From: Deltaproteobacteria bacterium
Lineage (GTDB): Bacteria > Desulfobacterota > GWC2-55-46 > JADFVP01
Direction of reading: 5' to 3'
Assembly: GCA_029262515.1 (NCBI GenBank)
Contig: JAJCZH010000008.1
Span: forward strand, 183,840-247,839
Length of the DNA stretch: 64,000 bases
Both the position numbers and the translations under genes were made by a program. Shown one piece after another: positions 8,774 to 17,027 of this stretch (the first letter of the stretch is position 1; every line of letters begins with the position of its first letter). Under the pieces are notes generated by a model. It saw only the letters and a list, made by a program, of their open reading frames with translations. It was not told the origin of the DNA and did no database searches.

Positions 8774-9313
8774 TTACTTTGCCTGTAACGGAGCGAGCAT
8801 CATCGTCATGTTTCTGCCTTCAAGCCGAGGGTGGACTTCTACCGTAGCAACATCCTTAAGCTCTTCCCCTACTCTCTTCAACTTCTCTCTTCCGAGTTCT
8901 GTATGGGTAATCTCACGCCCCCTGAACATAAGGATAACCTTCACCTTGTTACCGTCATCAAGGAACCTTTTGATGTTACGCACCTTGAACTGAAAGTCGT
9001 GCTCGTCGGTCTTTACTCTGAACTTCATCTCTTTTACTAGAATGACCGTCTGCTTCTTCTTTGCATCACGTGCCTTCTTCGACATCTGATACTTGTACTT
9101 GCCATAGTCCATAATACGACAGACAGGAGGCTTTGCAGTAGCAGCTACCTCGACAAGATCCAATCCCTTGTCTTCGGCCACAGTGATCGCATCCACAGTC
9201 TCCATAACACCAAGCTGCTCACCATCGGCATCAACAACCCTAACCTGAGGTACCCTGATCAATGCATTAATTCTTACCTGATCCTTTTTACCTCTTTCGT
9301 TATTCCTTGCTAT
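8774..9313 (-). CDS. infC: translation initiation factor IF-3, apparent AUA start
   Basis: IF-3 binds the 30S subunit, keeps subunits apart and rejects non-standard start codons. The protein has the N-domain (RINALIRVPQVRVVDADGEQ), linker and C-domain (FRGREITHTELG) in full. The track starts at TTG 9262, which would delete the conserved 'RIN..IR' beginning. Upstream in frame there is no ATG, GTG or TTG before a TGA. The reading frame instead opens at ATA 9313 (then ARNNERGKKDQVRIN), 7 nt after AGGGGGTG and overlapping the thrS stop as ATAG. An ATT at 9271 is the second choice. Non-AUG starts (AUU) are known for infC and allow self-repression by IF-3. Product is 179 aa, normal length. Confidence 0.93.
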   Translation of the reverse strand: MARNNERGKKDQVRINALIRVPQVRVVDADGEQLGVMETVDAITVAEDKGLDLVEVAATAKPPVCRIMDYGKYKYQMSKKARDAKKKQTVILVKEMKFRVKTDEHDFQFKVRNIKRFLDDGNKVKVILMFRGREITHTELGREKLKRVGEELKDVATVEVHPRLEGRNMTMMLAPLQAK

Positions 9314-11241
9314 GAAAGTACACCCCCTCGCGGTATTCTCTTTTGTTCTATAAGTTCAATAAATTCTTCCACTGCCATCGCATCCATTGCACCGGTCTCC
9401 TTGGAGCGCGGTGAAACGGAACCCATCTCTGTCTCCTTGTCTCCAATGACCAGAGAGTACGGAACCTTTTGTAACTCGGACTCCCTTATCTTGAAGCCGA
9501 GTTTTTCATTCCTTATATCAAGCTCCACCCTGAGTCCAGCCTCTTTGAGCCTTTTAGAGACCTCTTCGGCGTAGTCGTTGTTTCTATCGGTGACGGTTAA
9601 GATTACTACCTGTACAGGTGCGAGCCACAGAGGAAACGCGCCGGCGTAATGCTCTACAAGGCAGCCGAAGAAGCGTTCTAACGAACCCATCAGCGCCCGG
9701 TGTATCATTATCGGACGACTCTCGCCTCCATCTTCATCCCTGTAAGTAACGTTGAAGCGTTCAGGCAAGTTGAAGTCAACCTGTATTGTCGAACACTGCC
9801 ACGACCTGCCGATTACGTCCTTGATCTTTATATCGATCTTTGGACCATAAAAGACGCCTTCGCCGGGGTCTACCATATAATCGAGCCCGGAAGACTCAAG
9901 CGCGCCCTTCAGGGCGCCTTCTGCACGCGCCCAGTCGTCCAGGGAACCGACATACTTTTCCGGCCGTGTACTTAAGTATATATCAAAATCATTAAATCCA
10001 AAAGACTTTAATATGTAAAGGGTAAAATCGAGCACACCGCCTATCTCACCCTCAAGCTGACCAGGAGTGGTAAAGAGGTGGGCATCGTCCTGCGTAAAAC
10101 CCCGCACCCTCAAAAGACCGTGAAGAACACCTGAGCGTTCGTACCTATAGACCGTGCCGAGCTCGGCATACCGAATAGGCAGGTCGCGGTAGCTCCTAAG
10201 GTGCGACTTGTATATCTCTATATGGAACGGGCAGTTCATCGGCCTTACGATATACTCCTGCCCGTCCAGATCCATGGGAGAAAAAAGATTCTCCTGATAG
10301 AAGTCCCAGTGCCCGGACGTCTTCCAGAGATCCACACGCGCCAGGTGAGGTGTATAGATTATATCATAACCGGACCTTCTGTGCTCACTCCTCCAGAAAT
10401 CCTCTATAATGCCGCGAACCGTTGCACCTTTAGGGTGCCACAAAACAAGGCCGGAGCCTATGTCTTCGCTCGTGGAGAAGAGGTCGAGTTCGCGCCCGAG
10501 TTTTCTATGGTCGCGCTTTTTCGCTTCTTCGAGCCTCCTCAGGTGCTCTTTAAGTTCGGCCTTGGTGCCCCATGCGGTAGCATAGATCCTCTGGAGCATC
10601 CTGTTCTTCTCATCCCCGCGCCAGTACGCGCCTGCTGCTCCGGTGAGCTTAAAAGCCTGAATATAACCGGTACTCGGCAGATGCGGGCCGCGACAGAGAT
10701 CGGTAAAATTGCCCTGAGTATAGATGCCGACGGTGTCGTCCGTCAGTTCTTCTATAACCTCCTCTTTATAGACCTCTCCTGCCTCTTTAAAGTACTTAAG
10801 CGCCTCAGCCTTACCCATACTCTTCGGTTCAAAAGCATGGTTACCCTTGATTATCTCACGCATGCGAGCGTCGATCTTGTCGAGGTCTTCGGGTGTAAAA
10901 GGCTTCTCAACATCAAAATCGTAATAAAAACCATTATCTACAGTAGGGCCGATAGCCAGCTTGGCCTCTTCGAAAAGCGACTTTACGGCCTCGGCCATAA
11001 CATGGGCGGTAGAGTGGCGATAGATATCGAGCCCTTCCGGCGATTCGAGCAGAATCGGCTCTATCTCCACACTCTCTAACGTGGCATCGGGAATAGACCT
11101 CAGGTCTTTTGCAACACCATTTACCTTAAGAGCAACACTCTTTTTGAGAAGCTTCTTGTCAAACGTCTTTATTATTTCAAGAAAGCTCTCGCCTTGAGAG
11201 TACTCAACAACAGACCCGTCAGGGAATATAACATGCGGCAT
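9310..11241 (-). CDS. thrS: threonyl-tRNA synthetase
   Basis: This is a 643-residue class II synthetase. It has a TGS domain (residues 1-60), an editing domain with zinc-type histidines (YRHSTAHVMAEAV and LCRGPHLP), a catalytic core with MNCPFHIEIYKS and motif 2 RYERSGVLHGLLRVRGF, motif 3 PIMIHRALMGSLERF, and an anticodon-binding domain (PVQVVILTVTDRN). It heads the conserved thrS-infC-rpmI-rplT-pheS-pheT operon. Its TAG stop lies inside ATAG shared with the putative infC start. In E. coli thrS is autorepressed through a tRNA-like leader; I did not identify an equivalent in the 217 bp upstream. Confidence 0.97.
   Translation of the reverse strand: MPHVIFPDGSVVEYSQGESFLEIIKTFDKKLLKKSVALKVNGVAKDLRSIPDATLESVEIEPILLESPEGLDIYRHSTAHVMAEAVKSLFEEAKLAIGPTVDNGFYYDFDVEKPFTPEDLDKIDARMREIIKGNHAFEPKSMGKAEALKYFKEAGEVYKEEVIEELTDDTVGIYTQGNFTDLCRGPHLPSTGYIQAFKLTGAAGAYWRGDEKNRMLQRIYATAWGTKAELKEHLRRLEEAKKRDHRKLGRELDLFSTSEDIGSGLVLWHPKGATVRGIIEDFWRSEHRRSGYDIIYTPHLARVDLWKTSGHWDFYQENLFSPMDLDGQEYIVRPMNCPFHIEIYKSHLRSYRDLPIRYAELGTVYRYERSGVLHGLLRVRGFTQDDAHLFTTPGQLEGEIGGVLDFTLYILKSFGFNDFDIYLSTRPEKYVGSLDDWARAEGALKGALESSGLDYMVDPGEGVFYGPKIDIKIKDVIGRSWQCSTIQVDFNLPERFNVTYRDEDGGESRPIMIHRALMGSLERFFGCLVEHYAGAFPLWLAPVQVVILTVTDRNNDYAEEVSKRLKEAGLRVELDIRNEKLGFKIRESELQKVPYSLVIGDKETEMGSVSPRSKETGAMDAMAVEEFIELIEQKRIPRGGVLS
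9321..9328 (-). promoter_or_regulatory. Shine-Dalgarno that decides the infC ATA start
   Basis: AGGGGGTG on the minus strand lies inside the last codons of thrS, 7 nt before the ATA at 9313. It differs by one base from the ideal AGGAGGTG and is the only strong site near the required N-terminus of IF-3. Confidence 0.7.
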
Positions 11242-11458
11242 TTCGATACCCGGTACTTAAACAAAAATAGAACAGGCTCTGAGGTTGCTCCTGCACATAA
11301 AGAGCTTATCGCAGTTCATTACCTGTTATTAACAGAAAAAAAGAGCAGTACCGGCATTTCCACTCCGGACTGCCAAGCAAAACAGAGAGGTTCCTATATA
11401 CCAACCAACATAAAAGGACCTGCAAAACAACAAACTAACGGCCCGAGCTGAATTAAAA

Positions 11459-11533
11459 TGGTAGGCGCGGGCGGTTTCGAACCGCCGACCTCTTCCGTGT
11501 CAGGGAAGCGCTCTCCCACTGAGCTACGCGCCT
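11459..11533 (-). tRNA. tRNA-Val (anticodon GAC)
   Basis: The minus strand folds as a full cloverleaf. It has acceptor AGGCGCG/CGCGCCT, D-arm GCTCAGTGGGAGAGC, anticodon stem CTTCC/GGAAG around loop CTGACAC (anticodon GAC), T-arm GGCGG-TTCGAAA-CCGCC and encoded ACCA. Length is 75 nt. It lies upstream of thrS in the same orientation. Confidence 0.95.
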
Positions 11534-12168
11534 CTACTCTTGCAATGTCGTTACCTGAAGGCCGCTCGTAGCCTTACAGGCCAACCTGCCTTCACCTACA
11601 ATCGCACCCAGGAAGCAATGGGCAAAAAAAAGCTCATAGACAACCAGAGGCTCACACCCATAAACGTATCCGGGTGCGTGAGTTCCGGAATGACAATAAG
11701 CACAAAATTTTACCATATTCAAAGAGACTGTCAAGGCAAATATCTAAATATATCAAGAGGATGCTAAAAAAGTCGAACACATGTCACTCTCGTGCCAAAA
11801 GTTTTATTACGCTTTCAAGGGTCGAGCATTCAAATCGGTATCCGGCTGCATGGAGTAACTACACAAGAGTACAACTAGGGACTACGATGAAAAAACCTAA
11901 AGTCTATAGGCCTATTAACCGATAGTATAACTGTCAGAGCAATAAAATATTACAATCAGCAGACACAAAGAGGAAAAAATATCTGGTATGCCGGATCATG
12001 CTCTAAGCGGGGTACTGGCAAGCTCGCAGGGAAAATGATTTCGAAGATTTCTGCTCAACTAAATAGAAAATTCAATCAATAACCATAATAGATATTTAAA
12101 ACTTAATCGATTTTATAAACTAGTTATACCTAACACAAGGTGTGGCAGCCTGCAAAGGAGTACTTGAC
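11534..12168. other. long intergenic stretch before the chemoreceptor
   Basis: No supported gene is seen in these 635 bases. Short ORFs (11534-11734 minus; 11540-11767 and 11674-11925 plus) show no family resemblance and codon use unlike neighbours. The distal part is AT-rich and would hold the promoter of the chemoreceptor gene and, on the other strand, that of tRNA-Val. Confidence 0.6.
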
Positions 12169-14226
12169 ATGAGCTTACAATCAGTAAAAACACGATTCAT
12201 GGGCAGTTATTTATTCCTCGTAATCCTCTTTGTTATACAGATACCTATAATCTTCTTAATTCTTGGCGGAATGGGCAAGAAGTATACTCAGGTAGATGTT
12301 GCTGGAGAGTTGCAGGCAAAGGCACTTGAAATAACTGAAGTTCTCAACCGTCACATTTTAACCGGCAATGAGTCACTCGAACAGGTCTTCCAGGACATGA
12401 AGGTCGAGTACGACCAGTCAATCGCGGATCTGCGCAGAGGCACAGATACTCTTGCAGCCGTTAAAGACCCTGTGGTGCTCACTAATCTAAATACTGTAGA
12501 GAGCAATTGGAAGACCTTAAGGGACGAACTCGACAAAAGCATGTTAGCCGGTGATGCGCAGAATGAAGCGCGATTAATCATAGAAGAGACTACCTTCCCG
12601 CTTGTTGCGCTGCTCAACAAGGTAATTGCCGCCGAGCAGGCAATAGGCAGCCCGGACGTAACCAAATTTATAAATGTGACCGGGCTACAGAGGATGCGTA
12701 CCGTTAAGCTTAGCTACCTGATCGAGCAGTACTTCGTTTCATACGGTGAAAAGTCGGCTGCCGCAAATGAGATCAGAAAGACGGCGAGTGAATTTGAGGG
12801 TACGCTGCTCGAACTCAAGAGAGCAGCTGAAGGTAAAACAGACCTTGGCGCCAAAGGACTCAACTTCTTAAATGGCGTCAAAAACGTTGAAGAGATGTGG
12901 GCTACGCGCAAAGCCACAATTGAGCAGGCAATAGTATCAAGCGACAAATACAGTTCCTCAACCATTGAACTCGCGGAGGTACACACCCCTGCACTCGTCA
13001 ACGCTGCCATCGGGCTGACACAGGCGTTTATTGACAATGCCAGCGCATCAGCCAAGAGAGGCCTCGGTATCATGGCGCTCTCGGTGCTCATTTCAGCAAT
13101 AATTGCAGGCTTCTTCATGTGGAGCGCCAACTCCATGATTATTCGTCCGATTGTCCGGATCAAGGAGACGGTTGAAAAATTCGCCCTTGGTGACCTGACT
13201 AACAGGTGTGCTGTAAAGGTCAGCCTCTTTGGGCGCGAGCTCAATGACGAGGTAACCGGCCTCGGCGACTCCGTAGACAAAATGGCTGACAGCATGTCGG
13301 ATGTTATCGGCAACATAACCGATTCCGCCAACCGTCTTGCCACCTCCTCGAGCACCGTCTCAGCCACATCCATGATCATAGCCGACGGAGCATCGCAGCA
13401 GTCTACACAGACGGCACAGGTAGCAACCGCAATGGAAGAGATGAGCGCAACGGTAATAGAGGTTGCAAAGAACGCGCAACAGGTATCGGAGTCTTCAACA
13501 GAAGCGCAGGAGATAGCCACAAACGGAGGGGAGATCGTACAGCAGGCTATCACAGCCATGCAGGAGGTCTCTGACTCAACAACCTCTACAGCCGACACAA
13601 TAGGCAAACTCGGCAGGAGCTCCGAGGAGATCGGCTCTATCGTCTCGGTAATCAACGACATTGCTGATCAGACCAACCTGCTTGCACTCAATGCGGCCAT
13701 AGAGGCTGCGAGAGCCGGAGAGCAAGGACGCGGGTTTGCGGTCGTCGCGGATGAAGTCAGGAAGCTGGCAGAACGGACAACCACTGCCACCAAGGAGATC
13801 AGCGGAATGATCGGCTCTATTCAGACAGAGACCAGCACCGCAGTAGACGCAATGGGCGCCGGGATACAGAAGGTCGACAACGGTGTGCGACTCGCAAACG
13901 AAGCTGGCGAGGCGCTCTCCAGGATCGTTGACGGAATCCAGAATGTAACCGACATGGTTCGCCAGATAGCAACCTCGACCGAAGAACAGAGTGCTACCTC
14001 GGACGAGATATCGAGAAACATGGACTCCATCTCGGAGGTGGCAACGGCCAACGAAGAGGCTATCGGCGGAGTAACGGGCGCAACGGATGAAATGGGAGGC
14101 CTTGCCGCTGAACTCAAGCAACTGGTAGCCAACTTCAAGGTCAACAATCAGATCAACACAAACCGGAACTCCGTTAAAGGCAGCTCAAATATAACTCCGA
14201 TACACAAGCATAACAAGGTTGCATGA
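12169..14226 (+). CDS. methyl-accepting chemotaxis protein
   Basis: This is a 685-residue transmembrane chemoreceptor. TM1 is [21 protein letters not shown] large periplasmic, mostly helical sensor of about 270 residues follows (four-helix-bundle type by appearance). TM2 is [20 protein letters not shown], then a HAMP domain ([19 protein letters not shown]). The cytoplasmic coiled coil ends in the conserved hairpin tip [43 protein letters not shown], which docks CheA and CheW. I chose ATG 12169 because AAGGAGT lies just upstream; the track start adds nine residues. It stands alone, about 28 kb from the che genes at 40.6-44.9 kb. No C-terminal CheR-tethering pentapeptide is seen (ends KHNKVA). 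The ligand is unknown. Confidence 0.95.
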   Translation: MSLQSVKTRFMGSYLFLVILFVIQIPIIFLILGGMGKKYTQVDVAGELQAKALEITEVLNRHILTGNESLEQVFQDMKVEYDQSIADLRRGTDTLAAVKDPVVLTNLNTVESNWKTLRDELDKSMLAGDAQNEARLIIEETTFPLVALLNKVIAAEQAIGSPDVTKFINVTGLQRMRTVKLSYLIEQYFVSYGEKSAAANEIRKTASEFEGTLLELKRAAEGKTDLGAKGLNFLNGVKNVEEMWATRKATIEQAIVSSDKYSSSTIELAEVHTPALVNAAIGLTQAFIDNASASAKRGLGIMALSVLISAIIAGFFMWSANSMIIRPIVRIKETVEKFALGDLTNRCAVKVSLFGRELNDEVTGLGDSVDKMADSMSDVIGNITDSANRLATSSSTVSATSMIIADGASQQSTQTAQVATAMEEMSATVIEVAKNAQQVSESSTEAQEIATNGGEIVQQAITAMQEVSDSTTSTADTIGKLGRSSEEIGSIVSVINDIADQTNLLALNAAIEAARAGEQGRGFAVVADEVRKLAERTTTATKEISGMIGSIQTETSTAVDAMGAGIQKVDNGVRLANEAGEALSRIVDGIQNVTDMVRQIATSTEEQSATSDEISRNMDSISEVATANEEAIGGVTGATDEMGGLAAELKQLVANFKVNNQINTNRNSVKGSSNITPIHKHNKVA

Positions 14227-14248
14227 CCGGTTACAATAGATACTGCAT

Positions 14249-14290
14249 AAAGAGGCCGCACGGCATTCGCCGTGCGGACTCTTTATCTTA
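14249..14290 (+). terminator. intrinsic terminator after the chemoreceptor gene
   Basis: The stem AAAGAG-GCCGCACGGC / GCCGTGCGG-A-CTCTTT with an ATTC loop begins about 20 nt after the stop and ends in CTTTATCTT. The hairpin is symmetric enough to also serve the convergent folK transcript. Confidence 0.8.
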
Positions 14291-14315
14291 TATCCTGTCA
14301 AACCCTCTACTTTAC

Positions 14316-14882
14316 CTAAATGCCAAGCTCTACTCTAATCGTGTCGGTAAAAACTTCAAGCGCTTCCATCTTGAGTATCGCCGGCCTGGATGACTGCTGC
14401 GCAACCCCGTTTTCCGCACTCCGTTGCTCAAGCATAACCTTTACAAGATTGGCAATCTTCACACCTGAATCCGGAAGAACAAGTCCGGGGCATAATTCGT
14501 AAAGGGGTATCAGAATAAACGGGCGTACGGTTATGTCGGTATCTGGCAGAACGAGGCCCTCTTCTTCAATCAAGGCATCTCCGTACAGTAACAGGTCCAG
14601 GTCTATTGTCCTCGGAGAGTACTTGTCGTCATTTCTGATACGTCCAAGCCTCTCTTCCACTCTACGCAAGACAGTATGCTTCAACTCACCCGGCGCAATT
14701 GCAGTCTCTATTTCGACCACTCCGTTAACGTATTCAGGGGTATCCAACCTGCCTATCGGTTCTGTACGATAAAAGGTTGAGATCGCAACAACCCTGACCT
14801 CACGCCCGAGCAACTTCAACGCGCCGAGCACACTCTTTTCGGGATCGAGGTTTGAACCGACCCCGACAAAGACCCTCTCCAT
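14316..14882 (-). CDS. folK: HPPK, 6-hydroxymethyl-7,8-dihydropterin pyrophosphokinase
   Basis: This enzyme transfers pyrophosphate from ATP to hydroxymethyl-dihydropterin in folate synthesis. The N-terminus VFVGVGSNLDPEKSVLGAL and the signature KYSPRTIDLDLLLYGD (metal-binding Asp pair) are clear, followed by LPDTDITVRPFILIPLYEL. The 188-residue length is slightly above average because of a C-terminal tail (EVFTDTIRVELGI) of no recognised function. It is last in the operon SDR-folB-folK, so it acts on the product of the neighbouring aldolase. Confidence 0.95.
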   Translation of the reverse strand: MERVFVGVGSNLDPEKSVLGALKLLGREVRVVAISTFYRTEPIGRLDTPEYVNGVVEIETAIAPGELKHTVLRRVEERLGRIRNDDKYSPRTIDLDLLLYGDALIEEEGLVLPDTDITVRPFILIPLYELCPGLVLPDSGVKIANLVKVMLEQRSAENGVAQQSSRPAILKMEALEVFTDTIRVELGI

Positions 14883-14912
14883 ATCCTAAACCTACCGTAC
14901 CTTACCTGCAAC

Positions 14913-15266
14913 TTACCGTTTTTGCCGCTCAATCTCTACGGCAACGCTGCGGGCAAACCTGAGTGCACCCGGTTTGTCTACAGTAACCAAAACCTTTGAG
15001 ACTCCATTGCGTGAAAGGCATAACTCTGAAACACGCTCGGCAAGGGTCTCAATCAGAAAAAAACTTGAGGACTCAACCATCGCTACTATCTCTTTCTTGA
15101 TTGCCCTGTAGTCAACGGTATCTTCAAAGTTATCACTCTTGCCGGCCCGCTCAAGGTCAACATGAAGCAAGATATTAAAGAGCACGTCCTGCCTGTTTAC
15201 CCGCTCATCATCATTGATGCCGACGATACATCGGACCATCAAATCCCTGATATAAATCTTATCCAT
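14913..15266 (-). CDS. folB: dihydroneopterin aldolase
   Basis: This 117-residue FolB/FolX-type protein starts MDKIYIRDLMVRCIVGINDDER, with the VNRQDVLFNILLHVDLE strand and the active-site region TVDKPGALRFARSVAVEIER; the Lys in DKPGA is the expected catalytic residue. It converts 7,8-dihydroneopterin to hydroxymethyl-dihydropterin and glycolaldehyde. Its start overlaps the end of the upstream SDR gene by 8 nt and folK follows after about 30 bp. The canonical 'GVxDWERE' is GINDDERV here, a modest divergence that leaves FolX-like epimerase activity possible. Confidence 0.92.
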   Translation of the reverse strand: MDKIYIRDLMVRCIVGINDDERVNRQDVLFNILLHVDLERAGKSDNFEDTVDYRAIKKEIVAMVESSSFFLIETLAERVSELCLSRNGVSKVLVTVDKPGALRFARSVAVEIERQKR

Positions 15267-16017
15267 TTATCCCTTCCCTTACATGGCGTCCGCCATCGAC
15301 ATAAATAATCTGACCCGTAATAAAAGAACTCGACAGTAAAAAGAGTACGGCCTCTGACACATCTTCCGGCGCCCCGTGCTTTTTAAGAGGCAGCCCTTCA
15401 GCCGCCCTCTCCATATAACCCGATCCCGCACTTCCATCATAACCGACCGGAGGCAGTACAAGCCCTGGAGCGACTCCGTTAACGGCGACAGACGGCGCGA
15501 ACTCCATGGCAGAGAAACGGGTAAGAAGCGCGAGCTGGTGTTTGCTCAGATGATATGCTGCGTGAGAATAATCGAAGTCCGTTATACGGCTATCTAGAAG
15601 ATTGACGATACCGCCGCTCTCTACTCGTGCCGCGAAGGAGCGACTTAGAGCAAAGGGAGCCCATGCATTTACTAACATATTTGTATTGAGGTCGCTTAAC
15701 GTAATGTCTCCGAGAGTATTGGCCGGAAAGATAGATGCGCTATTGACCAACAGGTCTAACCTGTTGTCTAGCTTAAAGGCTGCTTCTATGAGCCGTTCCG
15801 CCTCCCCGTCAACTGAAAAGTCCGCCTGTAGTACCTCGGCATTGACCCCGAAAGAGAGCAACTCGCTTTTAACGGCTTCGGCCTCTGCTCCGGAGCTGTT
15901 ATAGTGGATTATAACATCAACGCCAGCACATGCAAGACCGAGCGCTATCGACCTTCCAATCCTCTTTGCAGCCCCTGTTACTAGCGCGACCCGTCCCTTC
16001 AGTTCACCAACAGACAT
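15259..16017 (-). CDS. short-chain dehydrogenase, FolM/pteridine-reductase-like
   Basis: This is a Rossmann-fold SDR. The NADPH motif TGAAKRIGRSIA carries the basic KR-IGR pattern typical of pteridine reductases and FolM. The structural motif is LVNSASIFPANTLGD and the catalytic pair YHLSKH (Tyr-x3-Lys). The C-terminal LSSSFITGQIIYVDGGRHV is normal for the family. I take ATG 16017 (MSVGELKGRVALVTG) as the start; the track TTG adds residues lacking similarity. It overlaps folB and leads a folate operon. A role reducing dihydropterins (dihydrofolate or dihydromonapterin reductase) is therefore likely, although generic SDR activity cannot be excluded by sequence alone. Confidence 0.85.
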   Translation of the reverse strand: MSVGELKGRVALVTGAAKRIGRSIALGLACAGVDVIIHYNSSGAEAEAVKSELLSFGVNAEVLQADFSVDGEAERLIEAAFKLDNRLDLLVNSASIFPANTLGDITLSDLNTNMLVNAWAPFALSRSFAARVESGGIVNLLDSRITDFDYSHAAYHLSKHQLALLTRFSAMEFAPSVAVNGVAPGLVLPPVGYDGSAGSGYMERAAEGLPLKKHGAPEDVSEAVLFLLSSSFITGQIIYVDGGRHVREGING

Positions 16018-16148
16018 AAGCGTTTTACCGATCATTTTATTATATGTGATTATTCTCAATAAGGATAAAAGGTCTTTCCAACAATGTCAACGAAATAGCC
16101 GTAAAGACAATAGTCGTTTCAGGCCGTGCAGAACCTGCTCTACTTGCG

Positions 16149-16185
16149 AATACATACCGGCTGCTGTAGTATGACGGTATGTATT
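16149..16185. promoter_or_regulatory. inverted repeat upstream of the ABC efflux operon, possible operator
   Basis: AATACATACCG (16149-16159) is the exact reverse complement of CGGTATGTATT (16175-16185), with a 15-nt spacer. It lies between the divergent SDR and ABC genes, ending about 38 bp before the ATPase start. Two 11-bp arms about 26 bp centre to centre could bind a dimeric repressor or form an RNA hairpin. Confidence 0.45.
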
Positions 16186-16223
16186 GAGGCGTTAAAAAAA
16201 GAGTGACCGCACCTTAACACCGG

Positions 16224-16994
16224 ATGATAATGGTGGCTGATAAGACGAAACTTTCAGGCGATGAGACAAGCAGGCCTAACGGCAGCCCGGTCGAAGCGGT
16301 CTTTAGCGCACGCGGACTTACAAAAGTCTACGACATGGGAGAGGTGCAGGTAAATGCGCTTCGCGGAGTAGACCTGGACCTCTACAGCGCAGAACTCGTT
16401 GTGCTGCTCGGGGCCTCTGGATCGGGAAAGAGCACACTGCTCAATATCCTTGGCGGCCTCGATACCGCTACCGCCGGCAAGGTCACATACCGGGGCCGCG
16501 ACCTCAGTAACGCAACCGAACGCGAACTGACCGAGTTCCGCCGCTTTCACATAGGGTTCGTCTTCCAGTTCTACAACCTCATTCCGAGCCTGACCGCACG
16601 AGAGAATGTCACCGTAGTAACGGAGATATCTAACGACGCCATGAAGCCGGAGGAAGCCCTCGAAATCGTCAACATGGGCAACCGGCTCGACCACTTTCCG
16701 AGCCAGCTCTCCGGAGGCGAACAGCAGCGCGTAGCAATAGCCCGCGCCATTGCAAAAAAGCCTGCGGTACTGCTCTGCGATGAACCGACAGGTTCACTCG
16801 ACTCCGTTACTGGCACAATCGTCTTAGAGGCCATAGAAATGGTCAACCGTACCCTCGGCACGACTACCGCGCTTATTACCCACAATGCAACTATAGCAAG
16901 CATGGCCGACCGTATTGTCCGGCTCAACGACGGACAGATTATAGATATAAAAGAGAATAAAGAGAAAGTGAGCCCCGAGAAGCTCCGCTGGTAA
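16224..16994 (+). CDS. ABC transporter ATP-binding protein (MacB/LolD/DevA class)
   Basis: This 256-residue nucleotide-binding subunit has Walker [18 protein letters not shown]-loop [21 protein letters not shown] signature [15 protein letters not shown], Walker [13 protein letters not shown] and H-loop ALITHN. The sequence class is that of ATPases partnering FtsX-like permeases in LolCDE, MacB and DevBCA systems. A 25-residue N-terminal extension ([20 protein letters not shown]) precedes the domain. It is first in the plus-strand operon with the FtsX-like permease and a HlyD adaptor. Together they would form a mechanotransmission-type efflux or export pump. Confidence 0.95.
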   Translation: MIMVADKTKLSGDETSRPNGSPVEAVFSARGLTKVYDMGEVQVNALRGVDLDLYSAELVVLLGASGSGKSTLLNILGGLDTATAGKVTYRGRDLSNATERELTEFRRFHIGFVFQFYNLIPSLTARENVTVVTEISNDAMKPEEALEIVNMGNRLDHFPSQLSGGEQQRVAIARAIAKKPAVLLCDEPTGSLDSVTGTIVLEAIEMVNRTLGTTTALITHNATIASMADRIVRLNDGQIIDIKENKEKVSPEKLRW

Positions 16995-17027
16995 AGAGGC
17001 CGCTGTTACGAAACTGCTGATACATCT

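Noticed and set aside
10201-11079. 292-aa plus-strand ORF
   Set aside because: Antisense of thrS; no ribosome-binding site or motif.
12714-13661. 315-aa minus-strand ORF inside the chemoreceptor gene
   Set aside because: Ser/Ala-rich shadow of the coiled-coil coding region.
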